NCBI GenBank assembly: GCA_040752355.1
Contig: JBFMHE010000002.1
Span: forward strand, 62,001-126,000
Length of the DNA stretch: 64,000 nucleotides
Source: Nitrospirota bacterium
GTDB lineage: Bacteria; Nitrospirota; Thermodesulfovibrionia; Thermodesulfovibrionales; Dissulfurispiraceae
Direction: 5' to 3'
The translations under genes were made by a program, and so were the position numbers. Below the pieces are notes generated by a model that saw only the letters and a list, made by a program, of their open reading frames with translations, did not search any database and was not told the DNA's origin. This document shows, one piece after another, positions 40,412 to 48,911 of the stretch; the stretch's first letter is position 1, and the number at the start of each line of letters is the position of its first letter.

Positions 40412-42526
40412 ATGGTTACCAGGGAGTCGCTGCTCGCCTTTTTCAGAGAGAAAGTCACACGTCCCATCAGATTCATCGACATTGTCTACCTTTTGAATCT
40501 CTCTCCTGCGGAGAAACGCAGGATGAAGCGCTTCCTGCGGGAGCTGGTCGACGAGGGCGAGGTGGTGCGGACGAGAAAGGGGCTGTACGGCCCTGCGGAA
40601 GAGATGAGCCTCGTCTCCGGCCACTTCGAGGCCCATCGCGAGGGCTACGGGTTCGTCATACCCGAGAAGCCGGGAGAGCGCGATGTCTTCATTCCCGCCC
40701 GGGCTGCGCTCGGCGCCATGGACAACGACCGCGTGGTGGCCCGCATCGAGCACCAGCACCGGCGCGAAGGGACCATCGTCCGCATACTGGAGCGCGCCCA
40801 TACGCGCATCGCGGGGACCTTCGAGAGGAGCAAGGGCGCAGCGTATGTCACGCCCAAAGACCGCTCGGTCCCCTTCGATCTCTACATCGCTCCCCGCGAC
40901 ACCGGCAAGGCCCGGGACGGCGACCGGGTCGTTGCCGAAGTCATAAGCTATCCCACCGATAAGCGGCCGCCTTCCGGCCGCATCATCAAGGTGCTCAAGA
41001 AGCCGGAGACCCCCGCCGACGAGGTCGAGCTCGTCATCGATGAGCTGAGCCTTCCGCGGAAGTTCCCCTCCGAAGTCGTCGACGAGGCCCGGGAGCTTTA
41101 CGAGCAGGCAAAGGAGGGCCACCGGGGGCATAAGCGGAAAGACCTGCGCGAGCTTCCCACCGTCACCATAGACGGTGAACGGGCGCGGGATTTCGATGAC
41201 GCCATCTCCATAGAGTACAGGGGCGAGCGGAGGGATGAGGGCTACCGCCTCTGGGTGCATATCGCCGATGTGGGCTACTACGTGCGCTGGGACTCGCCGA
41301 TCGATCTCGAGGCACGGAAGCGGGGCACGAGCGTCTATTTTCCCGACCGGGTCATCCCCATGCTCCCCAAGGAGCTTTCGGAGGACCTCTGCAGCCTGAA
41401 GCCGAAGGTCGACCGCCTCGCCTTCACCGTCGAGATGGAGTTCGACAAGCACGGGACGAGGACCGGAGCCCGCTTCTATCCCAGCCTCATCAGGAGCGAT
41501 GAGCGCATGACCTATACGGCGGTGCGGAAGATCCTGGTCGATAAGGATGACGAAGAGCGGATACGGTACGATTACCTCCTCGACCGGTTCGCGCTCATGG
41601 GAGAGCTCTGCGATATTCTCAAGGCGCGGCGGACGAGACGGGGCAGCCTCGACTTCGACCTCCCCGAGCCCGAGGTCCTCCTCGATATCCAGGGCAACCC
41701 CGAAGCGATCGTGAGGGCCGAGCGCAATTTCGCCCATATGATCATCGAGGAGTTCATGATCGCTGCCAACGAGGCGGTCGCGGGGTTCCTCGAAGAGCTC
41801 GAGGTCCCCTCGCTCTACCGTGTGCACGAAGAGCCCGATCCGCTCAAGCTCGAGAACATTCTCAAGGTCATAACGACGCTCGGCATCATCCCCCGGGGCA
41901 GCAAGGGGCTCAAGCCGAAGGACTTCCCGGGCCTCATACGCCAGATCAGGGGCAAACCGGAGGAGGATATCCTCAACCACATGATCCTGAGGAGCCTGAA
42001 GCAGGCGCGCTACTCGCCCGTCAATGCCGGCCACTTCGGGCTCGCCTCCGCATCGTACACGCATTTCACCTCGCCGATCCGGCGGTATCCCGATCTCGTC
42101 GTCCACCGCATCCTGCGCGCGGTGCTGTCGGGAAAGGGGCTGAGCGAGCGCCGTACGAAGGAGCTCGAAGAGATACTCCCCGACATCGCGTTCACCTCGT
42201 CGAGGACGGAGCGGCAGGCCGATGATGCGGAGCGCGCGGTACTGAAGGCCATGAGGGTCTGGTTCATGCGCGACAAGGTGGGAGAGGAGTTCGAGGGCAC
42301 GGTGGTCTCGGTGATGCCCTACGGCCTGCGCGTGCGCCTGAAGGAGTATTATGTGGAGGGGCTGCTCCATGTCTCGTTCATGACCGACGACTTCTATCAC
42401 TACAGCGAAAAAGAGTTGGCGCTCTGCGGCGCCAACAGAAAGAAGAAGTTCACGATCGGCAAGGCGGTGAAGGTGAGGATCGACCGGGTGGACATGGACG
42501 AGCGCGAGGTGATACTGGGACTATGA
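40412..42526 (+). CDS. rnr: Ribonuclease R
   Basis: A 704-residue 3'-5' exoribonuclease. Order: N-terminal winged helix (1-60), cold-shock-like domain (about 68-190), RNB catalytic domain (about 250-580) with ARDFDDAIS carrying the metal-binding Asp residues D260, D262 and D263, and a C-terminal S1 domain (about 625-704). ATG 40412 is chosen for GGAG six bases upstream; a longer frame begins before the TACAAT box at 40355-40360. It degrades structured RNA and takes part in tmRNA quality control. The next gene starts 4 bp later. Confidence 0.96.
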   Translation: MVTRESLLAFFREKVTRPIRFIDIVYLLNLSPAEKRRMKRFLRELVDEGEVVRTRKGLYGPAEEMSLVSGHFEAHREGYGFVIPEKPGERDVFIPARAALGAMDNDRVVARIEHQHRREGTIVRILERAHTRIAGTFERSKGAAYVTPKDRSVPFDLYIAPRDTGKARDGDRVVAEVISYPTDKRPPSGRIIKVLKKPETPADEVELVIDELSLPRKFPSEVVDEARELYEQAKEGHRGHKRKDLRELPTVTIDGERARDFDDAISIEYRGERRDEGYRLWVHIADVGYYVRWDSPIDLEARKRGTSVYFPDRVIPMLPKELSEDLCSLKPKVDRLAFTVEMEFDKHGTRTGARFYPSLIRSDERMTYTAVRKILVDKDDEERIRYDYLLDRFALMGELCDILKARRTRRGSLDFDLPEPEVLLDIQGNPEAIVRAERNFAHMIIEEFMIAANEAVAGFLEELEVPSLYRVHEEPDPLKLENILKVITTLGIIPRGSKGLKPKDFPGLIRQIRGKPEEDILNHMILRSLKQARYSPVNAGHFGLASASYTHFTSPIRRYPDLVVHRILRAVLSGKGLSERRTKELEEILPDIAFTSSRTERQADDAERAVLKAMRVWFMRDKVGEEFEGTVVSVMPYGLRVRLKEYYVEGLLHVSFMTDDFYHYSEKELALCGANRKKKFTIGKAVKVRIDRVDMDEREVILGL

Positions 42527-42530
42527 GCGC

Positions 42531-43379
42531 ATGGCCTCCTTGAAACGGACGCTCGACAGGCTCTATGCCGCCTATAATTTCGAGGAGCGGATCTGCTTCG
42601 ACCCCATCGAGATCCCCCACCGCTACACCCGGCCCGAGGATATCGAGGCGGCCGGCTTCATCTGCAGCTGTTTTGCCTACGGCCGAGTCGATCTTTTCAA
42701 AGCGCTCCTGAACGCCCTGTTCGAGAGGATGGGCGGGAGCCCGTACGACTTCCTCCTCGGTTTCAACGTTCGGCGGCATCGGAAGCGCTTCGCCGGGTTG
42801 TATTACCGTTTCAACAGGAACGACGATATCCTCTGCCTTCTTCACGTGCTCGGCCGCGTGCTGAGAGACTGCGGCGCTATCGAAGCGGTTTTCAAGCGGC
42901 ACTACACCGACAGCGATGCGACTGTCGTAAACGGTCTGACGGGCATCGTCGATACCCTCCTCGGCATCGATACCGCCGCCGTGTACGGCAAGGCTATAAG
43001 GCCTGACGGGTTCCTCCAGTTCTTTCCCTCGCCGGCGCAGGGCAGCGCCTGCAAGCGGATGAACATGTTCTTGCGGTGGATGGTACGGGACAGGGATATC
43101 GATTTCGGCCTGTGGAAGGGAATTCCGAAAAACAGGCTCGTCATCCCCCTCGATGTCCATATCGCGCGCATCGCCCGATGCCTCGGCCTCACGAAGAGGA
43201 GCTCGCAGGACTGGAAGACGGCGGTCGAGATCACCGAATCCCTTAAGAAGCTCGATCCCGAAGACCCCCTCAAGTACGACTTCGCCCTCTGCCACCAGGG
43301 CATCGCAAAGGTCTGTCACACGGGGCGCTGCAGAGAGTGCGCCCTCGTTTCTTCTCCGCGCACGAATAAGGCTTTATAA
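42531..43379 (+). CDS. TIGR02757 (DUF2400) family protein
   Basis: A 282-residue soluble protein with YAAYNFEERICFDPIEIPHRY at the start (shown in part), FICSCFAYGRVDLF, RRHRKRFAGLYYRF, KRMNMFLRWMVRD and VIPLDVHIARIARCLGLT, all features I associate with TIGR02757. The family is distantly related to HhH-GPD DNA glycosylases, but no glycosylase activity is established. Cysteines near the C-terminus (CHTGRCREC) may bind metal. It is translated just behind RNase R (4-bp gap). Confidence 0.85.
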   Translation: MASLKRTLDRLYAAYNFEERICFDPIEIPHRYTRPEDIEAAGFICSCFAYGRVDLFKALLNALFERMGGSPYDFLLGFNVRRHRKRFAGLYYRFNRNDDILCLLHVLGRVLRDCGAIEAVFKRHYTDSDATVVNGLTGIVDTLLGIDTAAVYGKAIRPDGFLQFFPSPAQGSACKRMNMFLRWMVRDRDIDFGLWKGIPKNRLVIPLDVHIARIARCLGLTKRSSQDWKTAVEITESLKKLDPEDPLKYDFALCHQGIAKVCHTGRCRECALVSSPRTNKAL

Positions 43380-43441
43380 TGTAATCAGTACCCTGCTGTT
43401 CCCGGCAGCGGCTCCGCGCTCCGGCGGATGCGAGGACCGTT

Positions 43442-43495
43442 ATGGATCCCCGGTATGAACCCCCAGGCATGTACCCCCGGGACCACAAGCAATGA
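43442..43495 (+). CDS. 17-residue proline-rich leader ORF before a diguanylate cyclase
   Basis: ATG 43442 (GAGG upstream) opens MDPRYEPPGMYPRDHKQ; its TGA overlaps the next ATG as ATGA. The cyclase gene itself has only a weak ribosome site, so coupling through this leader is plausible. It could equally be chance in a 112-base gap. Confidence 0.3.
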   Translation: MDPRYEPPGMYPRDHKQ

Positions 43496-45870
43496 GAAGA
43501 AAGATCGTCATAGGTCTCACCGTAGCCCTCTGGATCTTTGTTCTGTTCTCTTTTCTCTTTTCGATCGAAGCGGGAGGCCCGTCCGGCAGCGGGAGCCGGC
43601 TCGTCTCCATCGGCACCCTTCTGAGCTTCGTGCTCTTCTTCTGGGTCTTCTCCCTCTTCAACCGCGAGGTCCTCGAGCGCAGACGTGCCGAGGAGGCGCT
43701 GAGGAAGAGCGAGCGGCGGTTGTGGCAGATGGTCGAGAACCTCCCCGTCGGCGCCTTCTACCGGGAGGACGATTCGGTCTTCTTCAACAGGGCGGTGGAG
43801 GAGCTTACCGGCTACAAACGCGCCGAGATGACGACGCTCGACCAGTGGTTCGCCACGATGTACGGCGCCGACGCTCCCGTTGTCCGCAGCTATTACGAGG
43901 AGGACAGGCGAAAGGGCTTTCCCGCCACACGGACCGTGCCCCTTACCAGGAAGGACGGCAGCATCCGCTACATCGAGTTCGCCGGGTATGCCTTCGATAA
44001 GGGTGAGGTCTGGGTGCTCCACGATATCACCGAGCGCAAGCGTGTAGAGGAGGAGCTCGCCCGGCTGAGCCGGAAGTACGAGCTGATCCTCGAGTCGGCA
44101 GGCGAGGGCATCTACGGGCTGGACAGAAGCGGCAGACACACCATCGTCAACCGCGCTGCCGTCGCCATGCTCGGCTACCCGGCCGAAGAGGTCATCGGCA
44201 GGAAGAGCCATCCTCTCTGGCATCATACCAGGGCCGACGGCACGCCCTACCCGGAAGAGGAGTGCAGGATCTATGCAACGATACGCGACGGCGTCATGAA
44301 GACGGTGGATGACGAGGTGTTCTGGCGAAAGGACGGAACGAGTTTCCCGGTCGAGTACACCGCGACGCCGATCGTCAGGGATGGCGTCATCGACGGAGTG
44401 GTGGTCACCTTCAGGGATATTACCGAGCGGAAGCAGATCGAAGGCGAGCTGATAGAGTCGGAGGCGAATCTCCGCACCATTCTCGACAGCGTCTATGATG
44501 CGATCTTCATCCATGATATGGACGGGAATATCATCGATGTGAACAGGAAAATGCTCGAGCTGTACGGGGTGGAGAGGGACGAGGCGACCCGGCTCTCGAT
44601 ACGGGAGGACTATTCCGCTCCCGACAACCCCCTCGACGAGCTCCCCGGGATATGGCGCCGGGTCAAAGGAGGGGAGACGCAGCTTTTCGAATGGAGGGCC
44701 CGGAGGCCCCATGACGGGTCGGTCTTCACCGTCGAGGTCTTCCTCCGCACGATAACGCTCAGGGCGAGGGAGGTCATCCTCGCCAGTGTGCGCGACATCA
44801 GCGAGCGCAAACGCGCGGAGGAGCGGCTCGCCAAGTACGTCAACGAGCTCGAGCAGCGCAACAGGGAGATCGAGCTCCTCGCGGAAATGAACAGCCTGCT
44901 CCAGGCGAGTCTCACTGCCGGCGAGATCTCGCTTATCATTGCCCGGTCGATACGGCAGCTCTTTTCCGGGGAGTCGGGGATCATCTACCTGCTCGATCGG
45001 GCGAGGAGTACGCTCGAGTCCATCGCCGTATGGGGCGATATCAAGGCCGACGGGTATTTCCTCTCTCCCCGGGAGTGCTGGGCCCTGCGGCTCGGGAGGA
45101 CCTATCTCTCGGGCAGCGGCAGGTCCGAGATGCTCTGTCCCCATACCGCATCCCTCCCGGACACCGCGTACCTGTGCGTGCCGATGATCGCCCAGGGTGA
45201 GATACTCGGCATGCTCTTCCTTCAATTCAACGCCGCTGCCCTCGGCCCCGGGACAGCCAATCCCGAGGAGGAGAGAGGGCCGAGGCTGAGAAGCAAGCAG
45301 CGGCTGGCAGAGGCGGCGGCCGAGAGCATCGCGCTCTCGCTGGCGAACTTCAGGCTCCGCGAGACGCTCTACGCCCAATCCATACGCGACCCGCTCACCG
45401 GGCTCTTCAACCGCCGCTACCTGGATGAGCTGCTCGAGAAGGAGCTCCACCGGGTGCTCCGCCGGGAGCTTCCGCTCAGTGTGATCCTGCTCGATATCGA
45501 TCATTTCAAGCTCTTCAACGATACCTTCGGCCACGAGGCGGGAGATCTGCTGCTGCGCGAGCTCGGCGCGTTCCTGGCGCGCCACATCCGTGCGGAAGAC
45601 TTCGCCTGCCGCTACGGCGGCGAGGAGTTCGTGCTCGTCCTGCCCGAAACCGCACTCGAGGACGCCCGCCAGCGTGCTGAAGAGCTGCGGAGAGCGATCA
45701 AGGAGCTGACGGTCCGGTACCGGGAGAGGATACTCGGACCGGTAACCGTTTCGATGGGAGTGGCGGTCTTTCCGAAGCACGGCGAACGGAGCGACGAGCT
45801 GCTGCGGGCGTCGGATGCCGCCCTCTACCGCGCGAAAGCGGAGGGGCGGGACAGGGTGATCGTCTACTGA
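43492..45870 (+). CDS. PAS-GAF-GGDEF diguanylate cyclase
   Basis: A 792-residue protein. Two membrane spans at about 5-25 and 38-58; three PAS domains (about 72-190, 195-320, 325-445); a coiled coil; a GAF-like domain about 470-600 containing CPHTASLPD; and a C-terminal GGDEF domain with active GGEEF and an RAED inhibitory site five residues before it, so product feedback is expected. It makes c-di-GMP. A 108-base stretch (45316-45423) is identical to part of the cyclase at 48912-50582. Confidence 0.93.
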   Translation: MRRKIVIGLTVALWIFVLFSFLFSIEAGGPSGSGSRLVSIGTLLSFVLFFWVFSLFNREVLERRRAEEALRKSERRLWQMVENLPVGAFYREDDSVFFNRAVEELTGYKRAEMTTLDQWFATMYGADAPVVRSYYEEDRRKGFPATRTVPLTRKDGSIRYIEFAGYAFDKGEVWVLHDITERKRVEEELARLSRKYELILESAGEGIYGLDRSGRHTIVNRAAVAMLGYPAEEVIGRKSHPLWHHTRADGTPYPEEECRIYATIRDGVMKTVDDEVFWRKDGTSFPVEYTATPIVRDGVIDGVVVTFRDITERKQIEGELIESEANLRTILDSVYDAIFIHDMDGNIIDVNRKMLELYGVERDEATRLSIREDYSAPDNPLDELPGIWRRVKGGETQLFEWRARRPHDGSVFTVEVFLRTITLRAREVILASVRDISERKRAEERLAKYVNELEQRNREIELLAEMNSLLQASLTAGEISLIIARSIRQLFSGESGIIYLLDRARSTLESIAVWGDIKADGYFLSPRECWALRLGRTYLSGSGRSEMLCPHTASLPDTAYLCVPMIAQGEILGMLFLQFNAAALGPGTANPEEERGPRLRSKQRLAEAAAESIALSLANFRLRETLYAQSIRDPLTGLFNRRYLDELLEKELHRVLRRELPLSVILLDIDHFKLFNDTFGHEAGDLLLRELGAFLARHIRAEDFACRYGGEEFVLVLPETALEDARQRAEELRRAIKELTVRYRERILGPVTVSMGVAVFPKHGERSDELLRASDAALYRAKAEGRDRVIVY

Positions 45871-45880
45871 CGCCGCCCGC

Positions 45881-46366
45881 CTATCCGATCACCCATACGG
45901 CACAGCTGCGCTTCGCATGGAGGATGCTGCTCGAGGTGCTGCCGAAGACGAGCTCCTCCTTCTTCGATATCCCGCGCCGTCCTATGATCACGGTGCAGCA
46001 GTCGAGCTCCTGCTGCGCCTCGAGGATGCAGCGGGCCACAACCGGGCAGTGCCTGATATCGACCCTGGTCGCGATCTTTCTCTCGTCGAAGCCGGCCTGC
46101 ACCAGGAGTTCCTTATAGCGACCGAGGACCCCCGCCATCGCAGCACGCCTCTGCTCGATCCAGGTGCGGTGCTCTTCTGCCCCGGCAAAGTAGTCGCCGG
46201 GAGGTTCGGGGACCACCGTGAGCAGGGTGATCGTGAACCCCGGAAGTCCTCCCAGGAAGTCCGCAATGTAGAGGACCGCCCGTTCGGCGTTTTCCGAGGC
46301 ATCGACAGCCAGGAGGAGATGCCTGTCCTTGAGGCGGCACGCTGCCGCAGGGTCTGGGGCGCTCAT
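45881..46366 (-). CDS. Universal stress protein (UspA family)
   Basis: A 161-residue single Usp domain: LLLAVDASENAERAVLYIADF at the start (shown in part), then IIGRRGISKKEELVFGSTSSSILH, matching the ATP-binding G-x2-G-x9-G-S/T pattern with changes. It overlaps the end of the kinase-like gene by four bases (ATGA), so the two are coupled. Confidence 0.9.
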   Translation of the reverse strand: MSAPDPAAACRLKDRHLLLAVDASENAERAVLYIADFLGGLPGFTITLLTVVPEPPGDYFAGAEEHRTWIEQRRAAMAGVLGRYKELLVQAGFDERKIATRVDIRHCPVVARCILEAQQELDCCTVIIGRRGISKKEELVFGSTSSSILHAKRSCAVWVIG

Positions 46367-47388
46367 GGAAAGGGCTCCTTTCGTGATGGAGGAGCGGTAA
46401 GGGTATCGCGCACCTCCTGCAGATCGGCAAGCAGCTGCGCCGTATCATCATAGAAGACGCTCGCACCCGTCGAGAAGTGGCGCAGCACGAGGTCCAGGGC
46501 ATCGGGGATATAGGGGTATACTTTTTTCAGGGTGGCGATGCGGTTATTGAAGACGATATTCAGGTCGTCCGCGGTCAGGCGGGCGAAGGCGGCCGGCTGC
46601 TCCCTTCTGAGCTGCTGCGTCGTGATATCGCCGCGGCCGGCTATGAAGGCGAGGACATTGCCGAGGCTGAAGAGGTCGTAGCCGTACATGTTTTCCTTGT
46701 GCCAGTAGTTGTAGTCGAAGTCGATCCAGATACAGCGGCCCGTCGTTCTCTCGGCAATGACATGATCGCGCCGGATATCGGCGTGCTTCTGGCCGCGGTC
46801 ATGGAGAAACCGTATGGCCTGCACCAGTTCGATGAACTCGTCGAGGAGGCCGGGGAAATGGAGGTGAAAATACTCCTCATGGCTGCTGCCGAGATGGGGG
46901 ACGTGATCGGCCAGGCTGGCTCCTTTAATATAGTCGATGACGCGCACGGTATTCCCTGCGGCATCCTTGACGCCGAATCCCTGCATGAAGCGCGGATGCC
47001 CCCGGACCATGGCGAGGATGCGGGCCTCTTTTACGGGGCTCCGGATGAACTCGAACGTGAGTGACCCCACCCGCGCCGTGAAGCGTTCGCGGAAGGTCAT
47101 CTTCAGAATCTTCATGCTGCCGTCGGCGAGATCGACGATCTTCCGCACCCAGAACTTGGGCTGTTCATCGATGCCGAAGCGGCCCTCGCGCAGGTAGTTC
47201 CTGACGAGATAGGGGCGCCCGCCGAGCAGGACGAAGTCGTCGTATTCCACCCTGAAGAAGTCGGAGGTGTCGGTGACGATCCTGCAGCGCTTCGGTACAG
47301 CGCCCGGCTCGAGCCACCGGGCCGCCATATCCCGGAGCTCGTCACCGGTAACGGAGGGCGGATCCGCATGCTCCTGCGAGGTGCTCAT
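46363..47388 (-). CDS. Protein-kinase-like protein coupled to UspA
   Basis: A 341-residue soluble protein. The C-terminal two thirds have a kinase-like fold: MKILKMTF (possible ATP-binding Lys), GQKHADIRRDHVI (HxD catalytic loop in HAD form), WIDFDYN (DFD in place of DFG) and GYDLFSLGNVLAFI. A glycine-rich loop is not obvious. Bacterial RIO/HipA-like or choline-kinase-like phosphotransferases are alternatives. ATG 47388 is chosen because a promoter ends 5 nt before it; ATG 47403 lies within that promoter. Its target may be stress-related, judging from the UspA partner. Confidence 0.72.
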   Translation of the reverse strand: MSTSQEHADPPSVTGDELRDMAARWLEPGAVPKRCRIVTDTSDFFRVEYDDFVLLGGRPYLVRNYLREGRFGIDEQPKFWVRKIVDLADGSMKILKMTFRERFTARVGSLTFEFIRSPVKEARILAMVRGHPRFMQGFGVKDAAGNTVRVIDYIKGASLADHVPHLGSSHEEYFHLHFPGLLDEFIELVQAIRFLHDRGQKHADIRRDHVIAERTTGRCIWIDFDYNYWHKENMYGYDLFSLGNVLAFIAGRGDITTQQLRREQPAAFARLTADDLNIVFNNRIATLKKVYPYIPDALDLVLRHFSTGASVFYDDTAQLLADLQEVRDTLTAPPSRKEPFP

Positions 47389-47393
47389 AAAAG

Positions 47394-47422
47394 TATTTAC
47401 CATACATTTTCGGCTTGATCAA
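47394..47422 (-). promoter_or_regulatory. Promoter of the kinase-UspA operon placing +1 at the ATG
   Basis: Read on the minus strand: TTGATC, 17 bp, TAAATA, five bases, ATG 47388. No Shine-Dalgarno sequence is present. Confidence 0.6.
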
Positions 47423-47552
47423 CACATCCTTAACGGCGCTATCGAGCGCCGTGCTTCATCAACGCCCGCGGGGCATCGATCTGTTGACAGTACGTACCTT
47501 TCGTGTTAAGGGATAGTATGAAGGTAACCGCATTCTGTAAGGAGGTGTCGTC

Positions 47553-48146
47553 ATGACCGACCTGCGATGGATACGCGACTTCGAGGCCGCGCTGAGAAAG
47601 GCGCGGGATACGGGCAGGCCCGTATACCACGATTTCTGGTTTGAGGGTTGAACGGGCTGCGATGCGATGAATACGGGTCCGTATTCGAGCGAAGCGGTGC
47701 AGCAGCACCTGGAGGAGCGTTTCGTCACGCTCAAGACGCAGGTCTCCTGGGATAAGCCCTCGGCCCTTATGAAGCACTTCGTCATCACCTGGACCCCGAC
47801 CCTGCTGATTCACGACAAGGCAGGCCGGGTGCACCACGGTATGGTGGGATTCGTCCCCGAGGATGATCTCCTGGCCCATCTCGCCTTCGGCCACGCGAAG
47901 GTCGTGTTCGATGCCGGGCATCTGGACCGCGCTATCGAGGAGCTTAGAGCCGTGATCGACCTCCATCCCTCTTCCGCTGTAACGCCGGAAGCGGTCTTTT
48001 ATCTCGGCATTGCCGAGTACAAGCGCTTCAACGATGCCACGGCGCTGCGGAGGGCTTATGATATGCTCACCGCGCGGTATCCGGAGAGCGAATGGGCGCG
48101 GCGCGCGCGACCGTACGAACATATCCCGTCCTACGCCGAAATCTAA
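47553..48146 (+). CDS. Thioredoxin-fold/TPR protein with an in-frame UGA (probable selenocysteine)
   Basis: Read through one TGA (47649-47651), this is a 197-residue protein. ATG 47553 has AAGGAGGTG 7 nt upstream; the later in-frame ATG 47667 has no ribosome site and would drop the active site. Residues 1-115 are thioredoxin-like: RPVYHDFWFEG, then U33-T34-G35-C36, then DAM; later TWTPTLLIHDKAG with the cis-Pro and VGFVPEDDLL. In the family as I remember it the site is Cys-x-Gly-Cys, so UGA replaces the first Cys. Residues 116-197 are TPR-like (FDAGHLDRAIEELRAVI, EAVFYLGIAEYKRF). A hairpin follows the UGA. A nonsense mutation is the alternative, but the frame after UGA is intact. TTGACA lies at 47484-47489 with a weak -10 box. 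Confidence 0.82.
47669..47686 (+). promoter_or_regulatory. Candidate bacterial SECIS hairpin
   Basis: GAATAC (47669-47674) pairs with GTATTC (47681-47686) around GGGTCC; the inner GG/CC could also pair. It begins 17 nt after the UGA and its loop starts with G, as expected for SelB-binding bSECIS elements. Outer GCTGC/GCAGC may extend the stem. Confidence 0.65.
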
Positions 48147-48170
48147 GGGCATCCTTATTTTATCATCAGC

Positions 48171-48208
48171 GCCCGCAGCAGGGTGCGTCATTGAGGCCTG
48201 CTGCGGGC
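48171..48208 (+). terminator. Hairpin terminator after the thioredoxin-fold gene
   Basis: GCCCGCAGCAGG pairs with CCTGCTGCGGGC around a 14-base loop, followed by TTCTGTTCTG, a weak U-rich run. It lies 25 bases past the stop. Confidence 0.65.
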
Positions 48209-48240
48209 TTCTGTTCTGCCTTTCCCTCCGCGCTCGTTTG

Positions 48241-48270
48241 TTGACAAAAGAAAACGCTCTTCATTATTGT
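48241..48270 (+). promoter_or_regulatory. Promoter of the XRE regulator gene
   Basis: TTGACA (48241-48246), 18 bp, TATTGT (48265-48270). A leader of about 56 nt with AAAAGG before ATG 48333. Confidence 0.6.
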
Positions 48271-48332
48271 AAGTTCAAGGGAAACGCGCTCTGCGGAGTA
48301 TCTCCTGATTCTTTTGTAGAGAAAAGGTTGCC

Positions 48333-48725
48333 ATGAAGACAGACCGGATTCTCAAACACCTGAGAGAGATTCGGAAGGCGAAGGGGATCAGGCAGGAGTT
48401 TATTGCCGGTGAGCTCGGGATCGACCGGACGAGCTACTCCAAGAAGGAGCTCGGCAGAGTTCCCCTGACCCTCGACGAGCTCGTCACGATCGTACGGCTG
48501 CTCGACGTCCGGTGGGAGGATATCTTTTCCGGAGATAACCCGAAGATCCCGGCCATACGGCAGCGCCTCGAAACCATAAAGACGTTTCCCCGTTCCGCGC
48601 AGATCGATTTTACGGACTACGAAGAGCTGCTGAAGGGAGCTGCGCGGGATATCGACTATCTCCTCTCCCTCGTCGACCTCCTCTCCTCCCGGGGGGCCGT
48701 CCGGCCGGACGGTTCAGGAAACTGA
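48333..48725 (+). CDS. XRE-family HTH regulator
   Basis: A 130-residue protein. Residues 6-65 form a Cro/C1-type HTH (LREIRKAKGIRQEFIAGELG, DRTSYSKKELGRVPLTLDELVTI shown in parts, VRWEDIF). The rest is a helical tail without a known domain. It may be a phage-type or autonomous repressor; no divergent target gene is next to it. It precedes a diguanylate cyclase but is separated from it by a hairpin and a promoter. Confidence 0.88.
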   Translation: MKTDRILKHLREIRKAKGIRQEFIAGELGIDRTSYSKKELGRVPLTLDELVTIVRLLDVRWEDIFSGDNPKIPAIRQRLETIKTFPRSAQIDFTDYEELLKGAARDIDYLLSLVDLLSSRGAVRPDGSGN

Positions 48726-48769
48726 CCGAAGAGCTCCCCGGCGATCAGCGGCCCGTGGGGAGCGCTCTC

Positions 48770-48798
48770 TTACTATCCGTACTGTTTGGAACTATAAT
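48770..48798 (+). promoter_or_regulatory. Promoter of the second diguanylate cyclase gene
   Basis: TTACTA (48770-48775), 17 bp, TATAAT (48793-48798). The leader of about 107 nt contains GCACGGAA and TTCCTGTGC, which can pair. No c-di-GMP riboswitch core was found. The hairpin GCTCCCC/GGGGAGC just upstream (about 48732-48764) may end the XRE message. Confidence 0.55.
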
Positions 48799-48911
48799 TT
48801 AGTTAGCACGGAATTACTATCCCGCCATAACGGAACAGCGTTGTTTCCTGTGCGCTTGGGGGAGGGCGCGCTCACGAGTGTCCCCAAAAGTACGCATACA
48901 TAGAGGGTGCC

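Noticed and set aside
47667-48146. Gene starting at ATG 47667 as a normal, non-selenoprotein ORF
   Set aside because: There is no ribosome site at 47667 and this start removes the active site, while the upstream in-frame ATG has a perfect site.
48793-48911. c-di-GMP riboswitch in the leader of the second diguanylate cyclase
   Set aside because: Pairing segments exist, but the conserved GEMM core (such as ACGCAAAGCC) is absent.
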